This document shows, in pieces, positions 34,349 to 43,486 of a stretch of DNA of 64,000 nt. Each line of letters opens with the position of its first letter. Position 1 is the first letter of the stretch. The DNA is from Bacteroidota bacterium (GTDB taxonomy: Bacteria; Bacteroidota; Bacteroidia; Bacteroidales; Paludibacteraceae). The notes under the pieces were generated by a model that had not been told where the DNA came from, did no database searches, and worked only from the letters and a program-made list of their open reading frames with translations. The position numbers and the translations under genes were made by a program. The stretch lies in assembly GCA_023459355.1 (NCBI GenBank), contig JAEWUM010000009.1:62001-126000 (forward strand), read 5' to 3'.

Positions 34349-35479
34349 CTAAAACTCATATTGTTGCATCAGGTTTGAAATGTGACTTTCAATGCTGTAA
34401 GTCTCTCTGACAAATTGCTGTGCAAGCTGAGCCTTGCTAATATATTCATTTTTATGTTTCAAAAATAACATAAATTTCTCAACTAAATCTCTTTCATCTT
34501 TAGTTTTATACAAGGTTGCATATTTCCCCTGAACCGTAATTTCTGACATCACCTCCCAGTCGTTGACAAAAACAGGGATTCCGGTGGCCATTGCTTCAGC
34601 TACTGCTATACCAAACGTATCATAATCAGTCGCATATACAAAGGCATCAGATTGCGCCAGTATCTGAGGGACATCAGTACGCATGCCCAGAAAACTGACA
34701 TGATTTAACAAATCATTTTCACGGCAATAACTTACACAATCATCGTATTGAGAGGCAACAAAATCCAAACGTTTTCCAATTAACAGCAACTGAAAATCAA
34801 CCTCCTGTTTTTTTAATAAATTTGCAAACCTGCACAAAGTCATTTGATCGCGCCCCGGTATAAAGTTACCCACGCTACTTAACAACAAGGTATCAGGAGA
34901 TAAATTGAGTTCCTTCCTCACATTTTGCTCACCTTGCAATTGATCAATTGCTTTATTATCCAAAGCATCAATGATTTTTGAGAAAGAGATGCCGTTATAT
35001 ACAACATGTTGTTTTACAGGATTTAATTTGAATCGCTTTACATAATAGTCTGATTGGGACTTGCTCACAAAGATATTTTTATCGGTACGGCTGATGATGT
35101 ATTTTAAAACAGACTTCGAGGCTTTGCTGTCGTTAAAATCATAGCCATGCAGCGTAAGCATAATCCTGATTTTGGTGCCTAAGCAGGCAAAATAGGCGTA
35201 AAAAGCATCAACAGGCTGTTGAGCATGTACAATATCCACCTGATGCATCAATAACAACTTACGTAATTTCAGTAAATAAGCTAATTTATTGGCTCCGGGA
35301 GCTAATTTGAACATGGGCACACCACTATTCAAAAAGTCCTGTTCATATTCTCCCGTTTTCCTGTACACACCAATGGCATCCAGGCCGTGCTCAGGTGCAT
35401 GACGAAAAACATCCAACATGAGCGTTTCTGTTCCCCCACGGGTCAACGAACCAAATAAATAGGCTATCTTCATAAACAA
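34349..35479 (-). CDS. Glycosyltransferase family 4
   Basis: 376 residues of GT-B type, with N-terminal GSLTRGGTETLML (acceptor side), VYNGISFSKIIDAL linker near 165-178, and donor-side FVYATDYDTFGIAVAEAMATG near 270-290 holding the E-x7-E pair (FG-xxxxE). A second ATG two codons after the first gives the more usual MKIAYLFGS start. It adds a hexose or deoxyhexose to the glycan on the cytoplasmic face. 11 bases upstream of the deacetylase gene. Confidence 0.92.
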   Translation of the reverse strand: MFMKIAYLFGSLTRGGTETLMLDVFRHAPEHGLDAIGVYRKTGEYEQDFLNSGVPMFKLAPGANKLAYLLKLRKLLLMHQVDIVHAQQPVDAFYAYFACLGTKIRIMLTLHGYDFNDSKASKSVLKYIISRTDKNIFVSKSQSDYYVKRFKLNPVKQHVVYNGISFSKIIDALDNKAIDQLQGEQNVRKELNLSPDTLLLSSVGNFIPGRDQMTLCRFANLLKKQEVDFQLLLIGKRLDFVASQYDDCVSYCRENDLLNHVSFLGMRTDVPQILAQSDAFVYATDYDTFGIAVAEAMATGIPVFVNDWEVMSEITVQGKYATLYKTKDERDLVEKFMLFLKHKNEYISKAQLAQQFVRETYSIESHISNLMQQYEF

Positions 35480-35496
35480 TTGATTATAGGTGTTAT

Positions 35497-36456
35497 TCAG
35501 CGTATTCTTCTCAATATAGTTTTAACCTTCGACCCCAGTTTTAAGAATGAAAACCAGCATTTCACCAACCATTTTGGTAAAATCTGATAATATAATCGAT
35601 ATTTATACTCGTGTTGCGACCAATTAACCGATGCCAGCATATGCTTTATTTCAGCTTTGTGTTTTCCGGCCAGATAATAAGGTAACAACCCGTACAAAGC
35701 CAGTCTTTCGTACAAATATTTGAAATCTTTGTTTTGCATTAACTGACCATAATCAACAAACAGCATGTGTTCCTGTGTTTCGTATAACCGGTCGCTGACG
35801 GCTCTACCTGCTAAAACCACATCCTGATTATAATATGCTAAAGGTTTGTTTACAAAAGCCACCGGGTATTTTGTAGCAATGCGCACCCATAAATCAAAAT
35901 CCTCTCCCAGTTTCAGAGCCGGTTTAAATCCCTGTTCCGCTTCAAAAACTGACTTCGGAATCACGACAGAAATTGATGTCAACGGCATACACAAGGTATT
36001 GGCATATACCTGCAAATAATTGATCAATCCTTTTTCAAATCCGACATCCAATCCCAATGGTGCAAGCCTTAAAGACTTGTTTTTCACGAAATAATAGTTA
36101 CATCCATAAATTCCGGCTTCCGGATAATCCTCAATCAGCATGTTCATTTCCTCCAGAAAACGGGGTTCCCACCAATCATCAGCATCCAGGAATGCAATGT
36201 AGTTGTATTTTGCAGCTTTTACCCCGTTGTTGCGGGCGGTAGAAACACCTGAATTTGGCTGGGTCGTGATGCTCCAGCCACCAGAAGGTGCTGCGAGTTC
36301 CTTAAATAAGTTCCCGACGATTTCCACCCCATTGTCCACTGAACCATCATTCACCACGATCAGTTCAAACTCCTGCAATGTTTGAGCAGCGACCGACCGA
36401 ATGGCTTTTTCGATGTATAAAGCCTTGTTGTATAATGGAATAATAACAGAGAACAT
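35497..36456 (-). CDS. Glycosyltransferase family 2
   Basis: 319 residues with GT-A fold motifs: SVIIPLYNKALYIEKAI at the start, VVNDGSVDNG near 34-43, AFLDADDWWEPRFLEEM near 88-104 (metal-binding DAD) and GEDFDLWVRIA near 183-193 (catalytic ED). Residues 280-319 form a basic/hydrophobic tail that may touch the membrane. Separated by 17 bases from the following GT4 gene and 48 from the preceding GT2 gene. Confidence 0.93.
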   Translation of the reverse strand: MFSVIIPLYNKALYIEKAIRSVAAQTLQEFELIVVNDGSVDNGVEIVGNLFKELAAPSGGWSITTQPNSGVSTARNNGVKAAKYNYIAFLDADDWWEPRFLEEMNMLIEDYPEAGIYGCNYYFVKNKSLRLAPLGLDVGFEKGLINYLQVYANTLCMPLTSISVVIPKSVFEAEQGFKPALKLGEDFDLWVRIATKYPVAFVNKPLAYYNQDVVLAGRAVSDRLYETQEHMLFVDYGQLMQNKDFKYLYERLALYGLLPYYLAGKHKAEIKHMLASVNWSQHEYKYRLYYQILPKWLVKCWFSFLKLGSKVKTILRRIR

Positions 36457-36504
36457 ATATTTATTTACGCCTTTAAGTAATTCGTTTTATCGTTATCACC
36501 CAAG

Positions 36505-37467
36505 CTATTTCAAACATTTTTCAATCCAAAGATAAAATCTGAACAGCACCGGATGAATTTTCAGTAGTTGATAGATTCTTTTGTGACGCGGAAAGATACT
36601 GATTTTTTTATATAAATGCCAGTTTATTTTGCTGCGAAGTTTACTGTCGTTATTTCCGAACACTTTAATATCTTCCGGCATAAAACCCCTGAAATAAGAC
36701 CCTGCGATTTCACGATAAATGATTTTTTTATCAATATTATCTTTTGAAACAAAAAACTCAGCCAGGGTGTTGGCAATGAATATAATGTCAAAAAGTCGCT
36801 TGATATTTGCATGTTGCGTGATGCTACCTTTCCTGATGCGATAGATGTATAAGCATTCCGGAATGATTTTTACCTTTTGGGCATAATAGCAGGCAATGGG
36901 TGTAAACAGGTTATCTTCGTGGAAAATACCTTCCTGAAAATGCAATTGATGCTGTAACAAAAATTCACGTCGATACAGTCTTAACACAGTGCATACAAAA
37001 TGGAATTTCCGGTTAACCAGCGCAAATTGATTATAATAATCCCATCCCGATTCAAATTCAGCTAAAATTCCTTCATCCGGGATATCTTCTGCATTCGTTT
37101 CCTCAAAATAACGTTTGCCATTGAAACAAATAAAATCTTCGCCATTGGATTTGGCAACCAGTGTTTCCAGAGCATGCTTCTCAATTTTATCATCACTATC
37201 AAGCAGAAACACATAGTCCCCTTTGGCAGCAGCAATTCCGGCATTACGGGCGGCACTTAACCCTTTGTTATCCTGATTGATTACCTGAATTTTATCATAC
37301 TTTGCTGCGTAGTTTTCCAGTATCGCCTGACTACCATCTGTTGAACCATCGTTCACACAAATCACCTCATAATACGGATATGTCTGTGTCAACACACTAT
37401 CAAGACATTCAACAAGATAAAGCTCTACATTGTAAACCGGTATGATAACTGATATTCTATAAGTCAT
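36505..37467 (-). CDS. Glycosyltransferase family 2
   Basis: 320 residues: ISVIIPVYNVELYLVECLDS start, CVNDGSTDGSQ near 37-47, VFLLDSDDKIEKHAL near 86-100 with the DSD metal motif, and GIFHEDNLFTPIA near 178-190 with the catalytic ED. A typical cytoplasmic inverting transferase of capsule or O-antigen loci. The C-terminal third is basic. A 91-base AT-rich gap with no visible signal precedes it. Confidence 0.93.
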   Translation of the reverse strand: MTYRISVIIPVYNVELYLVECLDSVLTQTYPYYEVICVNDGSTDGSQAILENYAAKYDKIQVINQDNKGLSAARNAGIAAAKGDYVFLLDSDDKIEKHALETLVAKSNGEDFICFNGKRYFEETNAEDIPDEGILAEFESGWDYYNQFALVNRKFHFVCTVLRLYRREFLLQHQLHFQEGIFHEDNLFTPIACYYAQKVKIIPECLYIYRIRKGSITQHANIKRLFDIIFIANTLAEFFVSKDNIDKKIIYREIAGSYFRGFMPEDIKVFGNNDSKLRSKINWHLYKKISIFPRHKRIYQLLKIHPVLFRFYLWIEKCLK

Positions 37468-37558
37468 ATTATTTGTATGATATCATTTTATTACCAAAAT
37501 CAAAATTTTAAATATTTTTAATCAGTCAAACTTTCTACTAATAATCAATTTGTTTAAT

Positions 37559-38701
37559 TCATTTTAAATAATATGCATGAATTTGTCCGGTTATAAAGTT
37601 TATCTCATCACTACTTAATTCATAAAAAAGTGGTAATCTAACCAAACAATCTGAAAACTTATCGCAATTGGGCAAATCACGTCCATCGTGTCGGGAAGAA
37701 TAATATGAACTTTTATGAAGGCTAATATAATGGAAGACCGATAATATACCTTTACTCTTCAAATGATAAATTAAATTTGTTCTATCTTCTAGTGAATTAC
37801 AGACAAGATATAAAATATGTCCATTGTTAGTGGCATAACTAGGAATTTCAGGAAGTTTAAAATATCTTTTTATTGCAAGTGATTTCAAACTTTCATAATA
37901 CTGTTGCCATAAATATTTCCGGCGTTTTTGTATCTCATCAATATTTTGGAGTTGAGCCCATAAAAAAGCTGCAATCACTTCCGAAGGTAAAAAGGAGGAA
38001 CCAATATCTACCCAACCATATTTATTCACTTCTCCTCGAAAAAATTCAGCTCGGTTTGTTCCCTTTTCCCAAATTATTTCAGCCCGATTAATAAATCGCT
38101 CATCATTTATTGCCAACATACCTCCTTCCCCAGATATTATATTTTTAGTTTCGTGAAAAGAAAAGGTAGAAAGCGATCCCCTACTCCCTAAAGAACAACA
38201 AGATCCGTCAGCACTTACATGAAATGAATCGATTGCCTGTGCAGCATCTTCCACCACAATAATGTTATATTTGTGTGCCAATTCCATAATTTTATCCATA
38301 TCGCATGCCATACCAGCATAATGTACCGGAACAATCACTTTTGTACGATCCGTAATCAGATCCTCAATCTTGTCAGCATCAATATTGGGGTGGTTAGACA
38401 TGCTATCGGCAAATACTATTTTTGCTCCCTGACGTACAAAAGCTAATGCTGTAGAAACAAATGTATAACTGGGAATGATTACTTCATCATCAGTTTGGAT
38501 ATCGCATAAAATAGCTGCCATCTCTAAAGCATCTGTGCAAGAAGAAGTCAATAGACACTTTTTAAAACCATAACGCTGTTCAAAAAACTCCTGACAACGT
38601 TTTGTAAAAATACCATTGCCTGATATTTTACCTGAACGTACTGCTTCTTCAATGTATTTTGTCTCATTTCCTGTTAGGAAAGGTTTGTTGAAATCAATCA
38701 T
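37559..38701 (-). CDS. DegT/DnrJ/EryC1 sugar aminotransferase (WecE/FdtB-like)
   Basis: 380 residues from the ATG at 38701, which overlaps the upstream stop (ATGATTGA). A TTG 27 bases upstream would add nine residues that do not look like family sequence. PLP is bound through K186 in FHETKN, and EDAAQA lies at 151-156. The GNGIFTKRCQEFFE and HYAGMACDMD stretches point to the WecE/RffA/FdtB branch that aminates dTDP-4-keto-6-deoxyhexose to Fuc4N- or Fuc3N-type sugars. rmlA/rmlB-type genes for the precursor are not in the window. Part of the AT-rich segment. Confidence 0.88.
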   Translation of the reverse strand: MIDFNKPFLTGNETKYIEEAVRSGKISGNGIFTKRCQEFFEQRYGFKKCLLTSSCTDALEMAAILCDIQTDDEVIIPSYTFVSTALAFVRQGAKIVFADSMSNHPNIDADKIEDLITDRTKVIVPVHYAGMACDMDKIMELAHKYNIIVVEDAAQAIDSFHVSADGSCCSLGSRGSLSTFSFHETKNIISGEGGMLAINDERFINRAEIIWEKGTNRAEFFRGEVNKYGWVDIGSSFLPSEVIAAFLWAQLQNIDEIQKRRKYLWQQYYESLKSLAIKRYFKLPEIPSYATNNGHILYLVCNSLEDRTNLIYHLKSKGILSVFHYISLHKSSYYSSRHDGRDLPNCDKFSDCLVRLPLFYELSSDEINFITGQIHAYYLK

Positions 38702-39341
38702 ATTTTCTTTCTTTTGCAGGATTTCCAAACACTCTTAAACCATTACCAATAGTTTTTATCAAAACGGATCCAGCACCAATTTGAACATTATCACCAATAA
38801 TTATATTATCTATAATCGTTGCATTGGTACCAATAAAGCAATTTTTGCCAATTTTCACAAATCCGGAAACAGCAACACGTGGAGCTACAAAACTATTATC
38901 TCCAATAGAAGTATCATGTGCCACAGTAACACCAAGATTAAGTAATACATTTCTGCCTATATTTACATTCTTATCTATAATACAACCAGGATAAAGCACA
39001 CTACCTTCCAATATATTTGCAGTTGAATTAATTAAACAACTCTTATGTATAAGAGTTGCAAAAGGTATTCTTTTGTCAAAACGCATTAACAATGATTCTC
39101 TTAAATTCATATTTTTGTATCCAATTGCAATTACAAGCTTATCATAAAAACCATTTTCATACAATGATTCTATTTCATTTAAATGACCAATAATTGGTAT
39201 CTCAGATACTCTATCACCTAAATCTTTTGTATCATCAAAAAATCCAACAATGTGAAATTTCTCCAGAGAGTTGTTAGCAAGATTGAGCAATTGTAATCCC
39301 AGTTCTCCAGCTCCGACAATAACAAGTCTTGATTCTACCAT
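38694..39341 (-). CDS. NeuD/PglD-like sugar O/N-acyltransferase
   Basis: 215 residues with an N-terminal Rossmann-like domain (LVIVGAGELGLQLLNLA) and a C-terminal left-handed beta helix (INSTANILEGSVLYPGCIID, then IGRNVLLN, IGDNSFV, IGKNCFIGT, IGDNVQIGAGS). VAHDTSIGD holds the catalytic His. PglD-type enzymes N-acetylate 4-amino sugars, and the next gene encodes the aminotransferase that would make such a substrate, with an 8-base overlap. Order aminotransferase + PglD-like is typical for bacillosamine- or Fuc4NAc-like sugars. Confidence 0.88.
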   Translation of the reverse strand: MVESRLVIVGAGELGLQLLNLANNSLEKFHIVGFFDDTKDLGDRVSEIPIIGHLNEIESLYENGFYDKLVIAIGYKNMNLRESLLMRFDKRIPFATLIHKSCLINSTANILEGSVLYPGCIIDKNVNIGRNVLLNLGVTVAHDTSIGDNSFVAPRVAVSGFVKIGKNCFIGTNATIIDNIIIGDNVQIGAGSVLIKTIGNGLRVFGNPAKERKYD

Positions 39342-39342
39342 T

Positions 39343-40260
39343 CTACAAAATTATTTTTTTAGTATTATAATTAGGTCTCTGAGTTGTTTTAAGATTGATT
39401 CGATAAATATACTCTCCAATTATGCCTAATGACAACATAATCAAACCGATTCCAAAGCCAATAATTATTACAAGTGAGGGGAATCCCAAAGCAAAATCAT
39501 CATATATAAATTTTCGAATAATTACATACAAAGAGTAAATTGACATTGTAAATAACACTAGAAATGATAATTTTGTCAAGAATCTAATGGGTAAATTTGA
39601 AAATGTCACAAAAATATTAATTGTATGATTTATTAATTTTTTTAAATTATATGCACTTACCCCCCCCTCTCGTTCGTGATGTGTAACTATACATGAATCA
39701 CAATGGCAAGTAATCCACGATAGATAACCATCTAAAAATGTATATGAATTTCTCATACCAACACATTTTTTAGCAACACTTGTTTTAATTAATCTAAATG
39801 CTGAATAATCCGGGTGAATATCAGGTATTCCAATATCAATAATTTTCTTAAGCATCCAAGAGCCTATATTTCTGAAGCTTGAATGTTTTCTAAGTTCATA
39901 TTTACCATAAACAACATCATATTCTTTCTCTGCTTGTTTATCTATCATCTTCTGAATATCTTCGGGTGCATGTTGTAAATCTTCATCCATTGTGACAATA
40001 TATTCACCCGTTGCATATTCAAAACCACATATCAATGCATTATGTTGCCCAAAATTTCGACTTAAATGTATTAGCTTAATTGTATCAGGATATTCATATT
40101 TAAGCCTTAAAAGCACATCCCAAGAATTATCTTCTCCACAGTCATAAACATAAATAACCTCGAACAAATATTTATTTTCAAAGAAACCATGTATTCTTTT
40201 ATTGAGTTTCTCTAATGTAAGTTCACCATTATACACGGGAATAACTATTGAATATCTCAT
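39343..40260 (-). CDS. GtrB/ArnC-like polyprenyl-phosphate glycosyltransferase
   Basis: 305 residues. The GT2 domain spans the first ~220 (YSIVIPVYNGELTLEKLN, GQHNALICGFEYATG, TMDEDLQHAPEDI, with the DED metal motif). Then two transmembrane helices follow (~235-255 and 265-290), the layout of GtrB, ArnC and DPM1-type enzymes that put a sugar on undecaprenyl phosphate. HHEREGGVSAYNLKKLI near 200-216 matches the interface region. Next to a small DMT protein and a GT-C-like protein it suggests a three-part branch-glycosylation set. Confidence 0.9.
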   Translation of the reverse strand: MRYSIVIPVYNGELTLEKLNKRIHGFFENKYLFEVIYVYDCGEDNSWDVLLRLKYEYPDTIKLIHLSRNFGQHNALICGFEYATGEYIVTMDEDLQHAPEDIQKMIDKQAEKEYDVVYGKYELRKHSSFRNIGSWMLKKIIDIGIPDIHPDYSAFRLIKTSVAKKCVGMRNSYTFLDGYLSWITCHCDSCIVTHHEREGGVSAYNLKKLINHTINIFVTFSNLPIRFLTKLSFLVLFTMSIYSLYVIIRKFIYDDFALGFPSLVIIIGFGIGLIMLSLGIIGEYIYRINLKTTQRPNYNTKKIIL

Positions 40261-40261
40261 C

Positions 40262-41371
40262 TTATATAATTATTTTTTTATCTGCCTGATAAATTATATA
40301 TCCGCTACGATCAGCACTACACTGAGCTTTTTTAAGTTCTTTGCTAATAACTGATTTCTCAATAATCCAATTGTGCTGAAAATCAGACTCTAATAAACTT
40401 AATAATCTTTCTGTTTCAGCTGAAATAAAATACACCCCTGAAAATTTATTAAATAATCGTGTAGGTTCATTAAATTCACCTAAAGCAATTTCAATTACAC
40501 CTTTCACAAAATCATAACCTGTTGATAATTTCACTAAATCAGAGCCAATAAAATCTCCTCCCATCCTAGCACCTGTTTCAATTGCAAACACCTTACCATC
40601 ATTTGTAATTTTAAATTCAGCATGAGATGCTCCATATTTAACATTTAATGAATCTAGTGTCTTAATCGTTTCTATTTTTATTCTATTTTTAATGAAATCA
40701 GGCAATAATGAGGGTTGATGATGCGCTAATTCAACAAAAAATGGTTCACCAGTAGTATCTTTATCAGTAATTGCAAGAACATGATGATTTCCCTGCCAAG
40801 ATATTGTTTCAACACTAACTTCATAACCTGTAATATATTCTTCTACTATTACTTTCCCTAAGAATGATTCAGATTGTGCTCTTACGAATGCGACATCGAA
40901 TTCATCCTTTTTATTTACCTTTGTAACTCCTCTACTTCCCGAACGATCTACAGGTTTTAGTATCACTGGGAATTTTAAGTTAATTTCTGTCTCAATATTA
41001 TCTGTTGAAATAAACTTAGGACAATTAATATTATGTTCCGTAAATCGTTTACGCATTTCATATTTATTTGTACAAGCTAAGACATCTGAATACTCATTTG
41101 AGATCAAGCCCAACCTTTCCGCCACAAAACAAACAGTAGTAACAGCAACATCTGAAGCTATTGACACAACACCATCAATTGAGATTTGGCTACACTTTTC
41201 CAGAATCGTCTCTTTATTCATAATAGAAACTGGATAAAAATAATCTGCAAAAAATTTGCAGACAGCTCCATCTTCCCAAGCAAAACAATGTGTTTCGATT
41301 CCCATTTCTTTTGCTTTTTTAATTAACGGCAATTGCAAATAACTTCCCCCTATGATTGCAAGTTTCTTCAT
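40262..41371 (-). CDS. ATP-grasp ligase
   Basis: 369 residues with preATP-grasp domain (KKLAIIGGSYLQLPLIKKAK), ATP-binding loop VILKPVDRSGSRGVTKV near 134-150, VIVEEYITGYEVSVE near 174-188, and Mg-binding FAIETGARMGGDFIG near 265-279. Such enzymes couple a carboxylate to an amine or thiol through acyl phosphate. Inside a sugar locus with a 4-amino-sugar aminotransferase it may attach an amino acid or other acid to the amino group. No signal peptide. Substrates unknown. Confidence 0.85.
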   Translation of the reverse strand: MKKLAIIGGSYLQLPLIKKAKEMGIETHCFAWEDGAVCKFFADYFYPVSIMNKETILEKCSQISIDGVVSIASDVAVTTVCFVAERLGLISNEYSDVLACTNKYEMRKRFTEHNINCPKFISTDNIETEINLKFPVILKPVDRSGSRGVTKVNKKDEFDVAFVRAQSESFLGKVIVEEYITGYEVSVETISWQGNHHVLAITDKDTTGEPFFVELAHHQPSLLPDFIKNRIKIETIKTLDSLNVKYGASHAEFKITNDGKVFAIETGARMGGDFIGSDLVKLSTGYDFVKGVIEIALGEFNEPTRLFNKFSGVYFISAETERLLSLLESDFQHNWIIEKSVISKELKKAQCSADRSGYIIYQADKKIII

Positions 41372-41372
41372 A

Positions 41373-41741
41373 TTAGAATTTTACAGTTATAATCACACCA
41401 ATAATAATCAACACCAATCCTATCACTTTACCCCAGGTAAAAGTTTCATTGAGCAACCAAACACCCAATAAAAACACAATGGCTGGAGCCAGACTCATAA
41501 ATGGATAAGCCTGCGTAATTTCAAACTTAGTCATAGCAGCCATCCAAAACATAGAAGCTATAAAAGCTGAAGCAAACCCAGAAAAAATAAACGGGTCGAT
41601 GACAATTTTAAACAAAGCTACAATTTTATTCCATATTCCGTCTTCAGGAAGTGTAAAACCTAATTTATTTAATCGCCATTTAAGGACTAATTGTCCATAA
41701 ACTGTAAAGAATAAAGTGCAAAAAATATATAAATAGCGCAT
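41373..41741 (-). CDS. Small four-helix DMT/EamA-type membrane protein
   Basis: 122 residues with four hydrophobic helices, half the size of a normal EamA transporter and close to ArnE/ArnF or SMR proteins, which act as dimers. AIVFLLGVWLLNETFTWGKVI has the conserved membrane-embedded Glu typical of the DMT superfamily. Its position between the GT-C-like and GtrB/ArnC-like genes suggests flipping of the undecaprenyl-phosphate sugar. A metabolite exporter is the alternative. Confidence 0.8.
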   Translation of the reverse strand: MRYLYIFCTLFFTVYGQLVLKWRLNKLGFTLPEDGIWNKIVALFKIVIDPFIFSGFASAFIASMFWMAAMTKFEITQAYPFMSLAPAIVFLLGVWLLNETFTWGKVIGLVLIIIGVIITVKF

Positions 41742-41742
41742 A

Positions 41743-43431
41743 TTATTTTAAATGATAAATTATTGTAGTATAATTTTCCGAATCAAGATTCTCTGCCATT
41801 GTTCCTATTTCAATTTTGTTATAATCAGCGGGAAAATTCCAGCCAGATCCGACTAATTGATCTACAACTGATTGCTCTTCTTTTCTAAATAATATTATAT
41901 ATGATGCTCTTTGATTAGGGATTTTCACATATTGACCTGAAGAATAAACTAAAGGTCCATGAAAGTATCCTCCAATGAGATATAATCCAATTTGTTGTTC
42001 ACCAAACGCCAAAGCTGTCATTCCTGATTTAAACCCAATTGACTTTAAAGTCTCTACTAATGTTTTATAGTATTTTGCTTCGTATGAACTTACTTTAACC
42101 CCTTTAAATCTTTCTCCTAAAGTAAATTCGTATTTTGATGAGCGTGGAGTATAATAACTGTGATACTGCCGAAAACTCCCCTGATATAAATATCCCATCG
42201 AATACAAAACTATCGTTATTAAAATTAAACAATTTTTCTCACTTTTTTTTAAGTTTAACTTAGCAAGCAGCAGTAAAAATAAACAACTCCAAAAAGGGAT
42301 GAAAATTACAATCTTAAACACAACAGGTTGGTTGGTTCCAAAAACCCCAATAAACGGTAAAAGACTTGCTATAAAAAAGAAAATTATTTCTGAGACTTGT
42401 GTCTTTTTATAAAAAAATCCATTTTTAGCAAAATACAATCCCCAAAGAAAACTTATAGGCATATAATATAAGTAACCATGTATTACATATATTTCCCGAA
42501 ATAGCATCAAAACTAAAATTATAGCAACACTAAAAATGATCAATATCTTGTGATGTATTTCTATTCTTTTGTAAATATACCCAATTAAAAACAGAGGAGT
42601 TTGAATAGATAAAAATAGGCCTATCGCTGATAACATTTCCAAAATTAAAGATGAATTATCGTGTTTGGTCGCACCATCAGATGCAACCTTTATTGATGTC
42701 ATTATGTTTTCAAACAAAATATGAAATGGAGTTATAGATATATGATACAGTGATAGATTAATTAGCAATGATATAGCGATAATAAAGATTTTTGATAAGA
42801 CTGATGTTTTAGAATTTTGTAATATTGTAAATACCAGTAACACGAATAACAATAGTAATCCAGAAGGAAGATAGTTGAAAATACTGAGGACTAGAAAATA
42901 TCCACAAAATAACATTGAAAAAAACCGCATTAGTTTATTTTTCAATATTTCTGCTGCAAAAAAGAAAGAAAAAGTAAACAAATATAGAATATGCTGCAGA
43001 TGGTCGAATGATATTGTAGGAGAAGTATATGTATAACTAACACTTGCACTTAACAAAATTAAACTCAAATAAAGTATTCTACTTAGATTAAAATCTTTTT
43101 TTTGTTTTAACCATTGATATGAAATTATTCCGAATAATAATGCAGAGATAAAATCAAGTACAAAACGAAAATAACGAAAGAACAATACATTTTCTTGCAT
43201 ATTATCGGGAGAAAAATACCTGATTATGTTGTGAAAATCACTAACCATAGCTCCTAATTCCTGATTCGTAAGATAGCCCATCAAGTAATACCCTTCATCA
43301 CATGAAATACCATTTTGAATGTATATCAAAATAACAGTATAAACAAATAATACGCTGTATATCGCTATGTTAGTTATATTAAACAAATCTAATAATATAT
43401 TTTTATGTTTAACTGGTTGGTAATTATTCAT
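41743..43431 (-). CDS. Large polytopic membrane protein, GT-C-like
   Basis: 562 residues from the ATG at 43431; a TTG 12 bases upstream is less likely. About 12 hydrophobic helices, then a ~110-residue soluble C-terminus. The first periplasmic loop contains ISCDEGYYLMGYLTNQ near 44-59, with the DE pair typical of GT39/ArnT-type GT-C enzymes that take sugars from polyprenyl phosphate. AT-rich codon use resembles its neighbours down to 37.5 kb. Function inferred from topology and context. Confidence 0.7.
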   Translation of the reverse strand: MNNYQPVKHKNILLDLFNITNIAIYSVLFVYTVILIYIQNGISCDEGYYLMGYLTNQELGAMVSDFHNIIRYFSPDNMQENVLFFRYFRFVLDFISALLFGIISYQWLKQKKDFNLSRILYLSLILLSASVSYTYTSPTISFDHLQHILYLFTFSFFFAAEILKNKLMRFFSMLFCGYFLVLSIFNYLPSGLLLLFVLLVFTILQNSKTSVLSKIFIIAISLLINLSLYHISITPFHILFENIMTSIKVASDGATKHDNSSLILEMLSAIGLFLSIQTPLFLIGYIYKRIEIHHKILIIFSVAIILVLMLFREIYVIHGYLYYMPISFLWGLYFAKNGFFYKKTQVSEIIFFFIASLLPFIGVFGTNQPVVFKIVIFIPFWSCLFLLLLAKLNLKKSEKNCLILITIVLYSMGYLYQGSFRQYHSYYTPRSSKYEFTLGERFKGVKVSSYEAKYYKTLVETLKSIGFKSGMTALAFGEQQIGLYLIGGYFHGPLVYSSGQYVKIPNQRASYIILFRKEEQSVVDQLVGSGWNFPADYNKIEIGTMAENLDSENYTTIIYHLK

Positions 43432-43486
43432 ATATAATAACAATCATCTCTAATTTGTTTCTATTGAATAGAAAATTAGTGTAAAT

